A DNA stretch of 64,000 bases, from assembly GCA_907163375.1 (NCBI GenBank), contig CAJQUW010006388.1, forward strand, positions 310,001 to 374,000, given 5' to 3'. Positions within the stretch are counted from its first letter, which is position 1. The number at the start of each line of letters is the position of its first letter. This DNA is from Prostheceraeus crozeri. Taxonomy: Eukaryota; Platyhelminthes; Polycladida; Euryleptidae. A model generated the notes under the pieces. That model did no database searches and was not told the DNA's origin. It saw nothing but the letters and a program-made list of their open reading frames with translations. The translations under genes were made by a program, and so were the position numbers. Below, piece after piece: positions 36,170-47,725 of this stretch.

Positions 36170-36705
36170 TCAGGGTGACAAGTTCAAGTACAAGGGCACT
36201 GATCTGTTCCTTTCATTAGATAGCCAATTCGATTTTTCTTTCAGTATAATAGATTCCAATATCAATGGATATATTGATATTCCAACGATAGAGAAGTTTT
36301 CAGCTTTAGGACTATGATGATGCATAGAAATTTCAGTTTGACATGGGTATCCTTTTAAATGTTCCGAAATGCGAGAAGCAAAATGACGTCTAGTGGCGCC
36401 AACGTATCGCATAGGACAGCGATCACAAGTCTAGAGATACACAACATTTGATTTGACTGCGTTCGCAATCGGATCTTTGTAATTGAAATGATTTTGGATT
36501 TTGTTGGTTCTAAAAACTGGGACTATTTTGGATTTTTCAGACAACTTTTCGTTAATATCATGAATACGACGCGTCAACATTTTATTAGTGGGCTCAGTGT
36601 AAGGAACAGACCAATACGCAACCTTTTAATTTTCAGCATTTTCTTCTTTTGCTCTCTTTTCCATATTGCTCTTCACTCGTAAAATTGTGCGCTCATCGTA
36701 GCCAT
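36170..36705 (-). pseudogene. Penelope-like element 3: GIY-YIG endonuclease fragment
   Basis: On the minus strand, a linker with NKIQNHFNYKD is followed by a TCDRCPMRYVGATRRHFASR segment (near 36410-36350) and an ISEHLKG helix, matching the C-terminal nuclease of Penelope-type elements. It runs opposite to element 2 and its RT is missing. It is decayed, with internal stops. Confidence 0.7.
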
Positions 36706-36719
36706 TATTTTTAAAAATA

Positions 36720-36835
36720 TAATAATAATTGATTATAAATAAAAATGCTTTGTACATTATATAATTATTATATTATTATTATATAATTACATATGATTAT
36801 AATTGATTATAATTAAAAATACTTTGTACATCGGC
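36720..36835. repeat. AT-rich imperfect duplication
   Basis: ATTGATTATAA followed by AAAAATRCTTTGTACA occurs twice (about 36726 and 36802), separated by a self-complementary run of TATTATTATATAAT. Confidence 0.6.
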
Positions 36836-36839
36836 TATG

Positions 36840-39800
36840 TGATCTCCCATCGTTTGGTTAACCACGCTCCTGTCTCTGCTTCTGTCTTGACACCCGATTT
36901 TAGCATGGAATCAAAACATTGACGATGATATCACCTTGTTGAATAAATCATCTGTAGACTGAAATTCTGGCATGAAAACTTACATTGGATGATGGAAATT
37001 CTGGATAAATCGTTATCTTCTCATTGGTATTGTCATGGTCGATATAGGCGATTTGTTTGAAGCTGCTCCCAAGATCTGATCCAAGATTTGTAGTAAAAGG
37101 GATATGTCCAACCCATGCACTCATTTGGCTAGTTTGTGACTCTGAAATGCAATCATAAATATATTACCAGTCCTTCAAACATCTTGATCCTTAAGAGGCC
37201 GACGCAAACGATCAAAGTCCAGAACTTTTGTTTGACATTTCTTCAATATTGCCTTGTCTCAGCTCAGCACTTAAGATATTTCTTTCAGATAGTTATTCTT
37301 GTCTATTTAATCGCAAAGAATATCTAAAGCTATTCGGTTCTTAACATCTATTTCGAGGCATCCATTTCAGGCAATGATTGCAGCGTTCCAATGATGACTC
37401 ACTGACACATGACCTTTTATCATCACTGCATAGAACTTATTTTTCAGTACACTGTTCACGACAAAATAGTAATTAACGGTTAGGATAATAAAAGGAACAA
37501 CAGTTTGAAGCCTTCGTTCAAGGAATCAAAAGGCGCAATTGGTGTTGCACATCTGAACTATCCCTGTCTCTGTTAAGTTGGAAATTTATTAATATAAAAA
37601 ATAATCTGAATAAGGAATTTTGTTCTCTCATCATAACAAAGAACTACACTGTGAATTATCGTACTTAATTTCACAGAGGTACCAAAATGCTTGTTGAGTG
37701 CTATTATGATGAAAGATGATCAATAAATTCAGTGAGTGAGCATGCAGCTGGTAATAACGGCGTGGGCTTCGATATAATATAGACTATTTGTCTGTTCCTA
37801 GGTGAGACACGAGTGTGCATTGTTGACGAGCAGTGACTGTTGGAAAAAGTGACACCTATCAAACGTTCAACGTATGTATTCATAGTTCCGGCAGCAAAAT
37901 TATCTCTCGGATCGCTTCTGTGTCAGATAACATTCAGGTAAAGACGGCTTGATGTGTTCCTAGTAGGTACATTGAAATAAGAAGCGATCCTGAAAAAAGC
38001 AATCTCTGACATTTAGTCGATGTCCTCTTAATGAGCCAAAAACATCAAAAGCATCCTCACCGACAGTGCTTTAAGCCCTGCAAACATCTATCATCTTCTC
38101 CGACTGCGCTTTGACTCCTGTCAACGTTTTCCATCCTCTGCGACAGTGCTTTTAGTCTCTTCAACGTTTGCCCACGTCACCGACTGAGATTTGATTCTTG
38201 TGCATATTCTATTGATTCAACGGCATTTTTGTTCTTCGATGGATGTGCGTCTGTGATATGGCGGGTTAGATATGTTTATACTAGATATATTCTACTGCAC
38301 TTCTGTTTAGCACTCAGATTCATGCTTAAATAGGACTTGATGATTTACAGAGCAGTGTACAAGATTTCGAGTATTGTGAGGGTCATTGCTGTGTTTCCAA
38401 AACACGAAAGAAAATTTGAATCTCAATCATCCTGACTGGTCAAAGAAAGTTTCTAAATACTGTCGATGTGATGACTTATCATCCTTGTCAAAGAAGTAGC
38501 CTATTCAAATCGTCTCAGTTTAATGGGACTTCAGCGACGCTTGATTCGACAAATCAAGGAAATCATGTGTCATCAGGATCAAGAATCGAACTCCGAGGAT
38601 CAATGTGAGACACGATCACGATGTTTGCGCTGCTAGATTTGGCCTAATGAAGGAAGATCTCTGCCAAATGCACACAGAAGAAGCGGCATCTGCTTGAAAT
38701 GCAAGTTTCTGTGTTGCAAAGGTACATAGATGATGCTGCGTTAACAGGAAGATCTTTTTGGTCATTACTTGACACACTCTTCATGCATAATGATGAATGT
38801 ATCTCTCAGAAGTATGAAAAAGACCTTCGCTTGTAAAAATCATCTTTTATCATTGGTCATCTTGACCATAAATTGGCCTAGGTTGGTGTCTCTGACGAAT
38901 ACCTGTTAAGGGTTAAGTGCGTCTTATAGTTCAAAAATGCCAACTGATACCAAATGCTGACAACGACACGTTTTGACAGTTATAAACCTGCAGTATCGAA
39001 CGTCAAACAAATGTATGATAACTCACCGGTCTGTTCAAATAATGACAGACATGTAATTCGAGTCATCGGAAATAGCATTTGTTGTTTGAGAGAAATTTGA
39101 CATGAAATATGCAGCAATTGACTATTTTTTATCTGACTTTGTAGTTTTAATCATATAAGTTGTAAATTTCAGAGACAGTAAACAGCGTCTGCGATTTTGT
39201 TTTGTGAAGTCCTATAAACCACTTTGGAAAATGAAGCATTTTTTTAAATTAACCAATTAGGTCAATGATCAACCGAATTAATCTATTTCTATGAATATAG
39301 ACTTATACTGTGTCAATGATCTTCAAGTGGGAGTACCATGTCAAAAGTCTTTTACATCCATTGGTAGCTAGTCATTATAAATCATGACTGCATCAGTGCT
39401 GCATCAAAGTACATTTTCCAACCCTGCTTTCCCAAGGGTGATGTTCCCGGATCCCTACATATTCATGATTCTGCCAAACATCCATAATAGTTACTTCTCC
39501 AACATTTTGATAAATTTCGTTCTGTGTATGTCTACCAGTCAATTCAAATTATAACGAACACAACCCAAATTTGAACATGAAAAATGTGTCATATATTTAG
39601 AAATGCCTTTGAAAATCGAGAATTTCTGTCACTTTTTTTTAAGGTATCTTGATCAATTTAAATTACTTATATACGTTAGATCAACTACAAAGTACACAAG
39701 AAACTGTGGTCATTCATTTTCAAATGCATGTATGTACTTGTAATGTGAATTTTGGCATTAACAATTAAGCACCACTCATCAAAGTTTTATAGGCAACAGT

Positions 39801-40307
39801 GTCAATTTTTGCTACAGTGAATATCAAGTCAGAAAGTAGATAGAATATCATGCCACAAAAATTCATTCATTTGTTCATTTGGATCAGCAGTGACTGCATT
39901 TTTTGCTTGATATAAAAGTAAGACACTGAAAAATTCTATTTCATCGTTTTCTTCCCAACATCATTGAGAGATGTTTTCATGTGATATCTGATCAAACCTT
40001 ATCGGTTATGAAAGCCATCTGACATCACTTGCCAGCAGATACTTCAAAAATCACCTTTTGAATAAAGTCGAATTTAAAATCTAATCTGCACTTTTTAAAA
40101 AAAGACGACAAAGTTGCTAAAAACTGATGCCAACACTCTAAGAACCCTTCCCCGCTAAAGTATTTCAAAGCTCAAAAACGCCTGGATAAGATGCTGAAGT
40201 ACACTGTACTTCATCACCTAAGAAAATTGCAATGATTTCATCCTTACTTCTGTGAAGTATAATGTAAACTTAACACACTATTTCAAAAATATTCTCAATC
40301 TGCTTAC
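36840..40307. other. Non-coding stretch
   Basis: No gene, RNA or repeat that I can support. It could be intron of the gene whose exon lies at 40308-40610 (-). Confidence 0.4.
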
Positions 40308-40610
40308 CAGCCTTCTTCCAAATGTGTATAAACTTGATTCTATATGTCTGCTGAAGATCTATGGCAATTGCTAGCACATATCTTTGGGTACCAGAGGACG
40401 CTTGCAGTGACACACAACTCTCACTGCCAACAAATCCATCGTTGATGTTGCCTGGTAAGCCAGCAATGAGGTCGGAAACATTCACTGGCTTGTTCTGAGA
40501 TAGTGTGTTCGTGCTTAATGGAAGTGGTATGCCTTTTTTCGGGACTGTTGTAGTAGGTGCAATTGTTGTTGCTGTTGTTGTTGTAGTTATGGTGGTGGTA
40601 GTCGCATGCT
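40308..40610 (-). CDS. Host exon: Thr-rich linker and fucolectin-like domain
   Basis: The exon lies between an acceptor (TTTCCTGTTTCAG just above 40610) and a donor (GCTG|GTAAGC at 40308/40307). It starts with a run of Thr residues (mucin-like, with Ala, Ile and Pro), likely O-glycosylated, and continues into a domain that fits the start of eel-fucolectin/F5-8-type lectins: Asn-Lys-Pro-Val, then a Gly-x-Pro segment, an Asp-Gly, a Ser-Cys, and a AIDLQQTYRIKFIHIW strand. Such domains bind sugars in secreted or cell-surface proteins. The C-terminal half of the domain should lie in a following exon at lower coordinates, which I could not find. Confidence 0.6.
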
Positions 40611-43600
40611 CTGAAACAGGAAACCATGTGAGAATATTAACATTGTTCAAAATAGCAGTTATATTAAATTTGTCGAAATTCTGGCTGTACTAAATTTTTT
40701 TTTGAATATTCCTAATTTATTTTGCAAATAATAAATATAATGGAGACTTAGGAAGGAGGTTCTTACTGCTGAAGAGTCTAATTTCGTGATACCGTATATA
40801 AAACAGGACTGAGAGGAAAATCGTGACCAGAATAGCAAGAAAATCGGCCTGAATTCTAAAGACAATGCGACCTAAGTCGCATAACTAAAGTTCCCCTGGG
40901 CGGGCATTCCTATTCGAAAGTATTCAATTGCAGGACATGTTCGCTCACACTGTTTAGAGATGCCGGATTTGTCTCATGCGTTCAAGTTGATTTTCACTAC
41001 AATCGGTTTGAATTTTCGTCATATCTTAGCAACTTAAGTAAATAGAATAATTTTGATTGTACATGCAAATATACAATTGATGTGGATGTCCAATTCAAAT
41101 AACTAATTGATTGATATCAATTCAAATTTAGTGAATGCACATAACAGTTAAAAGCACAGCCACGCAATACTATGGGCCCAGTGGCGTCGCGTGCTCCCAG
41201 ACCATAAACCTTCATTCGCATTGGAACACTATTTCGATGCCAGACATTCTTTATCTTACAGTATTAATTTTCATAAAAGATGAATTTTTCATAATCTCCT
41301 AAACATTTTTTAAGGCCAAGTGAATGCGCACATGAGAGGTTGATTGCCTATGTCGCTTAACCGCCTTACTCAAAGAGCTGAGTTTACTATATCCCCTCTC
41401 TGTCCAGACCACATTTTTTCGAGAGAAAAAGAGGCAAGGCTAACATTTTCTTGCGTTTCCCACGGCCGGTCAGCCACTCACATGTGTGAAATTTGGATGC
41501 ATCAAAATGCCTTGTGTATTCCTTATTTCTTTCTCTGTGAGTACTTTCAATTTCTATATCACGTGTTGGCCTACCTGGCTTCATAACTGTTGTATTTTAA
41601 TTATATTCCCTTCGGACGAAAGACTTGGTTATGAGCTCATCTAAAGCACTAGCCATTTTGTCACATAAATCGCGTAAAAGCAAATTTTGGAATTCTACCG
41701 AATCTGGGTGTCTTGTCTTAACGTCAGTCATCTGCTATTGTTTACGTAGTGGCCATTCTGACAAGAAATGAAGCCAGGAACAATTGGATTGTGCTTCCCT
41801 TTCTAAATTTAGGTACCGCGCCACGATGAAGAATGCGGAGAATTTCATTGCAAAAATTGGAGAAAGCAAGGGATCATGTCTATCGGGAAAGCCAACATTG
41901 CCGCGGGCGCGTGTGCGCGCTGCCTCACAAGCACACAATTATTTTTCTCAGCTGTGATTCGAGCACGCTATGCAAAACTATTCACTCTGAGAATATGCGT
42001 CTGAGTTTGAGACGGAAAGTTGTGCACAGCTATCACGAGAAGCAATCGAATCTAGATGAAATCTGATGAATGATGATGTTTTTCAGTTTTGCAAATGTTG
42101 GTAAATCATTTTTGAGTATGTGCCGCAGTCCTCGCAGGTACGGAGAAGACGCCACTAGATAGGCCTATATCGTTCTAACTTTGGCTACCAGTCGAACTTA
42201 TTGCTTTTCTTGAATTTGAATTTTCTCTTTCTATGCATTCTAATTCTAGCAAAAAATGTGAGATGCATACATGAATACGGACACTATGCGACTGTTGTGT
42301 ACATCAATTAATTCGCTCTGTGATAAAAGCGGGTTCAAAATAGTAGTGCGTACAGTCTCTTTGCAGCAGTTTTTAAGTGAAGTGAAGATCCCAAGTTAGC
42401 AAATACGCCCACTGGATGCCTAAAATGTCTGCTTCTCTGACTATCACCGTATTACTGCTTGCAGCAGCAGCAGCAGCAGCAGCATAATAATGCGGAATTA
42501 TCATCTGTTTTTTCAATATTCAATTTCAACCATTAATCATACAAATGTCTTTGAATACAGTCCTCTCTGGAGGTTAGAGGATGTACATGTATGTATTGCA
42601 GCGCGGCAGTGACTCAACTTTATGCACTAAGTACTATAGTGTACGAGGGAAGAAATCCCAAGGAACCCAAGTATCAAGCAGACAGGCATGGTCACAGAAC
42701 TGCCCCTTGCGGGACATCTGATGGAAGCATGAATATACAATAGGTTCATGCGCATGTGCGACTATAGATGGATGAATAGATAATAATTAGAGTCAAATAT
42801 AACTACATATAATTCACTATTAAAATTGCTTATTTATTAATTTGTTGCTGGTGCATTAGCATGCTGCTCAATAACTGATCATTATGATAACTATATATTG
42901 ATATATTATGAATTTGTATACACCTTTAATATATTTACTTAATCTACGAAAAAAAATTACAAAATAATTCACAAAATTTTGCTGACAATCAGTTCTACAA
43001 TTGCATGTATCTTCAAATACGTACATTAGTTGCTTCCCAAAGAAATCACATGGCAGGGTGAATACAGTAACACGACTGCCTAAATGAGCTAATACTGGTA
43101 ACAATATTGATATTCATTTTCAATGACAGATCCGATGTCTATGGTATAGGAGATAGCCAGGATATTATCCATGGAAATATTGTAAAATTGATGAATTATA
43201 TATTGAAGCGTTGCATTGAACGTTGGGGTGGGTGCTGCAATACCCTTTCGGCGTCCTCCCTGGTTGTAGTGCCTATGACCTAGCAAAATTAGCGAAATTG
43301 CAGCAAAACAAAGAAGTCTATCTATCGTCCACAACCTCCCTGATTGACTCTCTCGTCATGCAAAATAGCGGTGCGAATAGATTTTTTACTGCAACTGCGA
43401 CCAGCTGCACTCGTAGCTATCAGCACGGGAATCCCCCTTTTCAAGGCGAGGCCTTCATAGGCCTGGCAAAGCGTCACTACGCATCCTACAAATCAACGCT
43501 GAAAGCTGGACGGCAGCAAGATGCGAGATTCTGTAACAGCTCGCTGACAAACACTATCAAAATGTGATGTTAGTCCATGAGACGCTCAGAGGCGATCAAA

Positions 43601-43678
43601 GAAAACCTTTAGCTCTGTGGCTTCCTTCTCCCTGACTACACCGCCACTGCACATCACGAGATTAACATAATTATGAAC
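40611..43678. other. Non-coding stretch
   Basis: Only a CAG microsatellite (about 42463-42486) and short ORFs without recognisable domains are seen. A minus-strand ORF at 43089-43334 begins with a hydrophobic, signal-peptide-like stretch but lacks other support. Confidence 0.4.
42463..42486. repeat. (GCA)n microsatellite
   Basis: Seven to eight GCA units. Confidence 0.9.
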
Positions 43679-44178
43679 CTGCTCACGCTCTCCGACCTCA
43701 AACAACCTGGTGTGACCGCACAGTAGCAGTGTATTGCCGCCATTAAGAACCTGCTCACGCTCTTCGACCTCAAACAACTTGGGGTAACCGCACAGTAACA
43801 GTGTATTGCCGCCATTAAGAACCTGCTCACGCTCTTCGACCTCAAACAACTTGGGGTAACCGCACAGTAACAGTGTAATGCCGCCATTAAGAACCTGATC
43901 ACGTTCTTCGACCTCAAACAACCTGGTGTGACCGCACAGTAGCAGTGTATTGCCGACATCAACAACCTGCTCACGCTCTTTGACCTCAAACAACCTGGGG
44001 TGACTGCACAGCAACAGTGTATTGCCGCCATTAACAACCTGCTCACGCTCTTCGACCTCAAACAACCTGCGGTGACCGCACAGCACCAGTGTATTGCCGC
44101 CATTAACAACCTGCTCACGCTCTTCGACCTCAAACAACCTGGGGTGACTGCACAGCAACAGTGTATTGCCGCCATTAA
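43679..44178. repeat. 72-bp minisatellite
   Basis: Seven units of exactly 72 bp start at 43679, 43751, 43823, 43895, 43967, 44039 and 44111 (core CTGCTCACGCTCTTCGACCT). Each unit has ATTAA near its end. The period is a multiple of three, so several frames stay open (24-residue repeats). The last TTAA (44175-44178) is where the piggyBac element begins. Confidence 0.95.
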
Positions 44179-44390
44179 CCCATATTATCCTAGCGTTATA
44201 TATGTAACGCAATTAACTTTTCGATAAAGGTCCAGTTTTGTGAGCAATCAATGCCTTATCGCTATAATTTGCATATGAAATACTAACTAAATGATCCATA
44301 TGTGTGAAATATATATTTTGTTTCAATTGTTGGGATGCAACTTGCGTTTCAAATCATCCCCAAGCGAGATACACTTTTCATTTCACAAAT

Positions 44391-46224
44391 ATGGGTGATC
44401 CAAAAAAGTAAGTTTTCTATTTACAATCAGCAAATGTTCATGCATTCATACCAAATACTATCATCAATTATCTTTATAAGACTATAGCGATAACAAATGT
44501 CAGGAAATTGAATGATATAAAGTTTAAGTATACATTATATTTCACAATTAAGTTATCCGTTACATATATGTAACGCTAGGATAATGACAGGTACATTTTC
44601 TTTCATTTTAGAAAATATACTGTTGAAGAGGCTGCAGCCAAGATTGAAGAACTTCAAGATGACATAGATTGTATCTACATCAGTCCACCAGACGGAGATG
44701 TATCTGAAGTGGACTCAGCAGATGAAGACAGTGGAGGAACACTGGATAATCTGAGCTCGATACAGTTATCAAATAACGCAGAGATTCGGCTATCTAATGG
44801 TGACTCACTGGACGCTGGTGAGTAGCCTAAAACCAAAATCTGTTCTGTAGATGTTACACATTTACATTATTACATTGTTAGATGATCAATATTTACTGGT
44901 AATCAATAGTCTAGAATAAATATCTAATCACTAGTGATACATTCTAGAAATCAGCTACAAAATAGTGAAAAGTTAGGTTTGCTACGGGGCTTGTACCACC
45001 GATCTCAGCTTACACATCGGTCACTTTAGCCACTGAGCTACTGAGGCACGCGTCATTTTGTTAGTCAACTTATCTCTTATTCAGTTGCGGCAGTCAGGTC
45101 AGGAGTGAGGGATGCATAGCACGCTTATGCCAGGCATAGGCAGACATTCAAGAATGCAGGATCGTATTGTAGATCAAAAGTGATGTAAGTAGCATATAAA
45201 CACGTTCATATTTATTATTCCAGATGGCTTTTGCTGACCTCAACATTCTGGGACGAATCCAATACCTTCAACGTTCCAGACAAAACCAAAATGGGTGAAA
45301 AACAAAGAGTTCGAAAATAAAAGCTATCTGTTTCCTGAAGCAAACTACAGTGCTTATCAAGATTTTTCGCCAGTTCAATTATTCGAATTATTTTTCGACA
45401 CAGAAATTTTTGAATTATTTGTTACAGAGAGTCGGCGTTATGCATTACAGAAAGGCTTGTCTGATCCGATCATTTCTGTTGGAGAAATGTAGTGCTTTAT
45501 CGGTATTCTGATTGTGTCGGGCTACAGTTCAGCTCTTGGAAAGAGATATTTCTGGGATCAATATGATGACGTACGTAACCACGCCATATATACAATGCAA
45601 TGCCACGCAATAGGTTTGAAAAAATTATGCAGTGTTTACATTTTATTGATAATACAAAATTAGATCCTAATGATAAATTTTCAAAGGTTAGAAACATGGT
45701 ATCATCATTGAAAAACAGATTTATGCGCAATTTTCAACCAGTTCAGCAGATTAGTCATGACGAATCTATCATAGAATATTTCGGAAAACACAGCTGTAAA
45801 CATTGCATCCGTAATAAACCAATTCGATTCGGGTATAAATTTTGGTGTTTGACTTCGACAAATGGATACCTTATAAATTTCGATTTCTACCAAGGAAAAA
45901 CATCAGAAAGAAACTGTGGTTTAGAGAAGGTTGTTGGTAAATGCGGTGCAACAGTGATTCACTTACTGAGCGAATTACCTCCTGACAAAAAAAATTTCCC
46001 TATGAAATTTATTTTGATAATATATTAAGCGGTTATGAATTACTAATGTACTTAAAAAATGAGAATTACCTCTGTACAGGTACAATTCGATACAATCGCT
46101 TACGCGAATGTCCAGTTCTCCATCAAAATAATATGAAAAAACTGCCCAGAGGTACTTACTCATCAGCTGCGGACATAGCAAACGGAATACATGTCTGCAG
46201 ATGGATGGACAATTTGCTGTGATG
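44391..46224 (+). pseudogene. piggyBac transposase, decayed
   Basis: Exon 1 (44391-44407, ATG then GDPKK) ends at GTAAGT. Exon 2 (44612-44817) follows TTCATTTTAG and encodes the acidic N-terminal region seen in PGBD-like proteins (YISPPDGDVSEVDSADEDSG, then DNLSSIQLS). Exon 3 begins after TATTATTCCAG at 45224 and carries the DDE_Tnp_1_7 domain: SPVQLFELFFD near 45371, ISHDESIIEYFGKH near 45752, NKPIRFGYKFWC near 45815 and GTIRYNRLREC near 46079. At least two in-frame stops (one near 45490) and frame changes (near 45290, 45590 and 46010) inactivate it, and the Cys-rich C-terminus is missing. Confidence 0.85.
44976..45047 (-). repeat. tRNA-like SINE head
   Basis: On the minus strand the segment reads like a tRNA gene, with TAGCTCAGTGGCTAAAG as an A box (pol III promoter) and a looser B box at GGTGGTACAAGCC. 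Stems are imperfect, so it is not a functional tRNA. The most likely origin is a tRNA-derived SINE inserted in the piggyBac intron between exons 2 and 3. Confidence 0.6.
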
Positions 46225-46234
46225 TCATAATGCT

Positions 46235-46511
46235 GTGATGTTTTTAAACCGCATTCCTTCCCGCAGTTCAGTGAAGTACTCTTTACATTTTTCACACTGG
46301 CAATATCATTAACAACATCACTAGCAAAGCCAACAGCATTATTGAAAGCAGTTCGTTTTGAAGATCTTCCGACAGTAGATAAGAGAGGAGTTACAACAGA
46401 TTTCAGCGCACCAAATATGCTACCTCCACGTTGACGGCGAGCACCGCTGTAAATTGTACCCGCGTCAATTACGTACGGGGGACGTGAATATAACGATGCA
46501 GTCGGATTCAT
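46235..46511 (-). pseudogene. pX-like minor virion protein, fossil (fragment C)
   Basis: It starts with an ATG at 46511, has an Arg-rich stretch followed by RRQRGGSIFGALKSVV, resembling the Gly-Gly protease site plus amphipathic segment of adenovirus pX/pVI-type proteins in Polintons and adintoviruses. Part of a broken element. Confidence 0.55.
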
Positions 46512-46669
46512 TACTTAAACCTTGAACTCACAAGTTATAGCTTTGCATAGATTACTGACGATCGTGTAGATGAAAGATACCTGCACGACGCATCCAATAA
46601 TTCATACTTGAAGGAAAAACGACCCACTAAACAACACATCATTCTTTTTACACGAGACACCATTTATTT

Positions 46670-47480
46670 TCATTTTTTACTTCGAATGATTTTCTCTACT
46701 AAATATGTTTCACTTTGAGCGACCAACTCAATCTCATCACGATAAAAGCTACCATCAATTTCTTCATTATCGCTATCTTTCAACTTGTAAGTTGTCGGGG
46801 AGTCTTTTTTATTGATACTTGAAACTGAAAATTTCTTCTGTCCAATTCGGGAGATAGCCTTTGACAAAAACACTCTTTACTTTTGATATGCGAACTTTAT
46901 CACCTATTTTCACATCACATTTTGCATTATTGCACTTGCGTTGGAATGTTTCACGCACTCTATCTGCGTTGTCAGCATTCACATCCGCTGGTCTGAGTCC
47001 AATAGAATGATCAACATAGTGATTGTAGGCATGTAGCGTATCTTTTAGAACCTTTGTCCAATTTTGTGTTAAGTTGGCAGTGAAATGTCGCCACAAGCGA
47101 TTTTTTAATGTGCGATTAAAACATTCAACTAGTGCAGCCTTATAAGCACTCTTTACACTAAACAGCTTTTTGGAATGCACCCTCTCGGAAAATTGACTGG
47201 AGCGCCTTTGCTATTTGTTTACCTTCTTCAGTTTTTAAAGGTTGAGACCACGCATAACGGGAGAAAATTTCAATTACGGATAAGATAAAATTGTATCCCG
47301 AGTTACGTTTTGAAATAGCGGCAACGTCACACAAATCTGCTTGCCACTGTTCATCAATGTCATGAGCAATAGAAAATAACGGGCCGGTACTTCCTTTTCG
47401 CTTGTTTGTGGAATGTACGTGTATATGTAGCGTGACCCTTTAACCATTGTGGAAGGCCGCTCGCTTTTGACAATTTCTTT
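46670..47480 (-). pseudogene. Polinton integrase, fossil (fragment C)
   Basis: The translation shows an rve-type integrase core (a WQADL segment, then an LSVIEIFSRYAW strand, and an ECFNRTLK helix) and a C-terminal domain with KIGDKVRI and a Phe-Tyr-x-x-Glu-Ile end. The same C-terminal layout is present in the integrase at 54113-55447, so the two belong to related elements. The copy is broken. Confidence 0.8.
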
Positions 47481-47725
47481 ATAGATGCAAATCCTGCCGG
47501 ATGTTTTACATCATAATATATTCACTTTAAAAGTTCATCCGATGACGACTGGCTGTTTCTTCTTCTTCTCATATTTTTGCTTTCTTACCTTCTTTTTTGT
47601 TCTTCCCATCAGGAAACACATTTTGCGTGATATGGATTATAAAGCACCTTTTGTGATGTGCTACGCGAGTGAACATATCTGCAACATCTTTAGAATAATT
47701 AGAATTATTTTAGAATAATCTTCAT

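Larger units (their letters stand above)
44179..46230 (+). mobile_element. piggyBac transposon, 3' end lost
   Basis: The left end CCCATATTATCCTAGCG directly follows TTAA, the piggyBac target. An inverted copy of the end (TAACGCTAGGATAATG) lies internally at about 44568-44585, as subterminal repeats do in this superfamily. The coding part contains introns and a piggyBac DDE domain. Coding sense stops after about 46225 and a fossil Polinton segment follows, so the right end has been removed. An SINE-like insertion sits in an intron. Confidence 0.85.
46235..47720 (-). mobile_element. Fossil Polinton fragment C
   Basis: On the minus strand this segment carries a Polinton-type integrase (about 47480-46670, with a zinc-binding-like N-terminal region extending towards 47540) followed by a small pX-like minor virion protein gene (46511 to about 46235). 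It is a broken and old fragment with several disruptions; capsid, ATPase and polymerase genes are absent. It abuts the truncated piggyBac on the left and LINE B on the right. Confidence 0.8.

Noticed and set aside
43089-43334. Signal-peptide-like start as first exon of the fucolectin gene
   Set aside because: Only a hydrophobic stretch supports it; no clear donor in phase and no link to the exon at 40610.
43586-44212. Minus-strand ORF with 24-residue repeats resembling ankyrin-like units
   Set aside because: The 72-bp satellite is open in several frames, the ORF's start lies in the piggyBac end, and the ankyrin signature is not present.
44976-45047. Functional tRNA gene
   Set aside because: The B box departs from the consensus and acceptor and anticodon stems do not pair well; a SINE head fits better.
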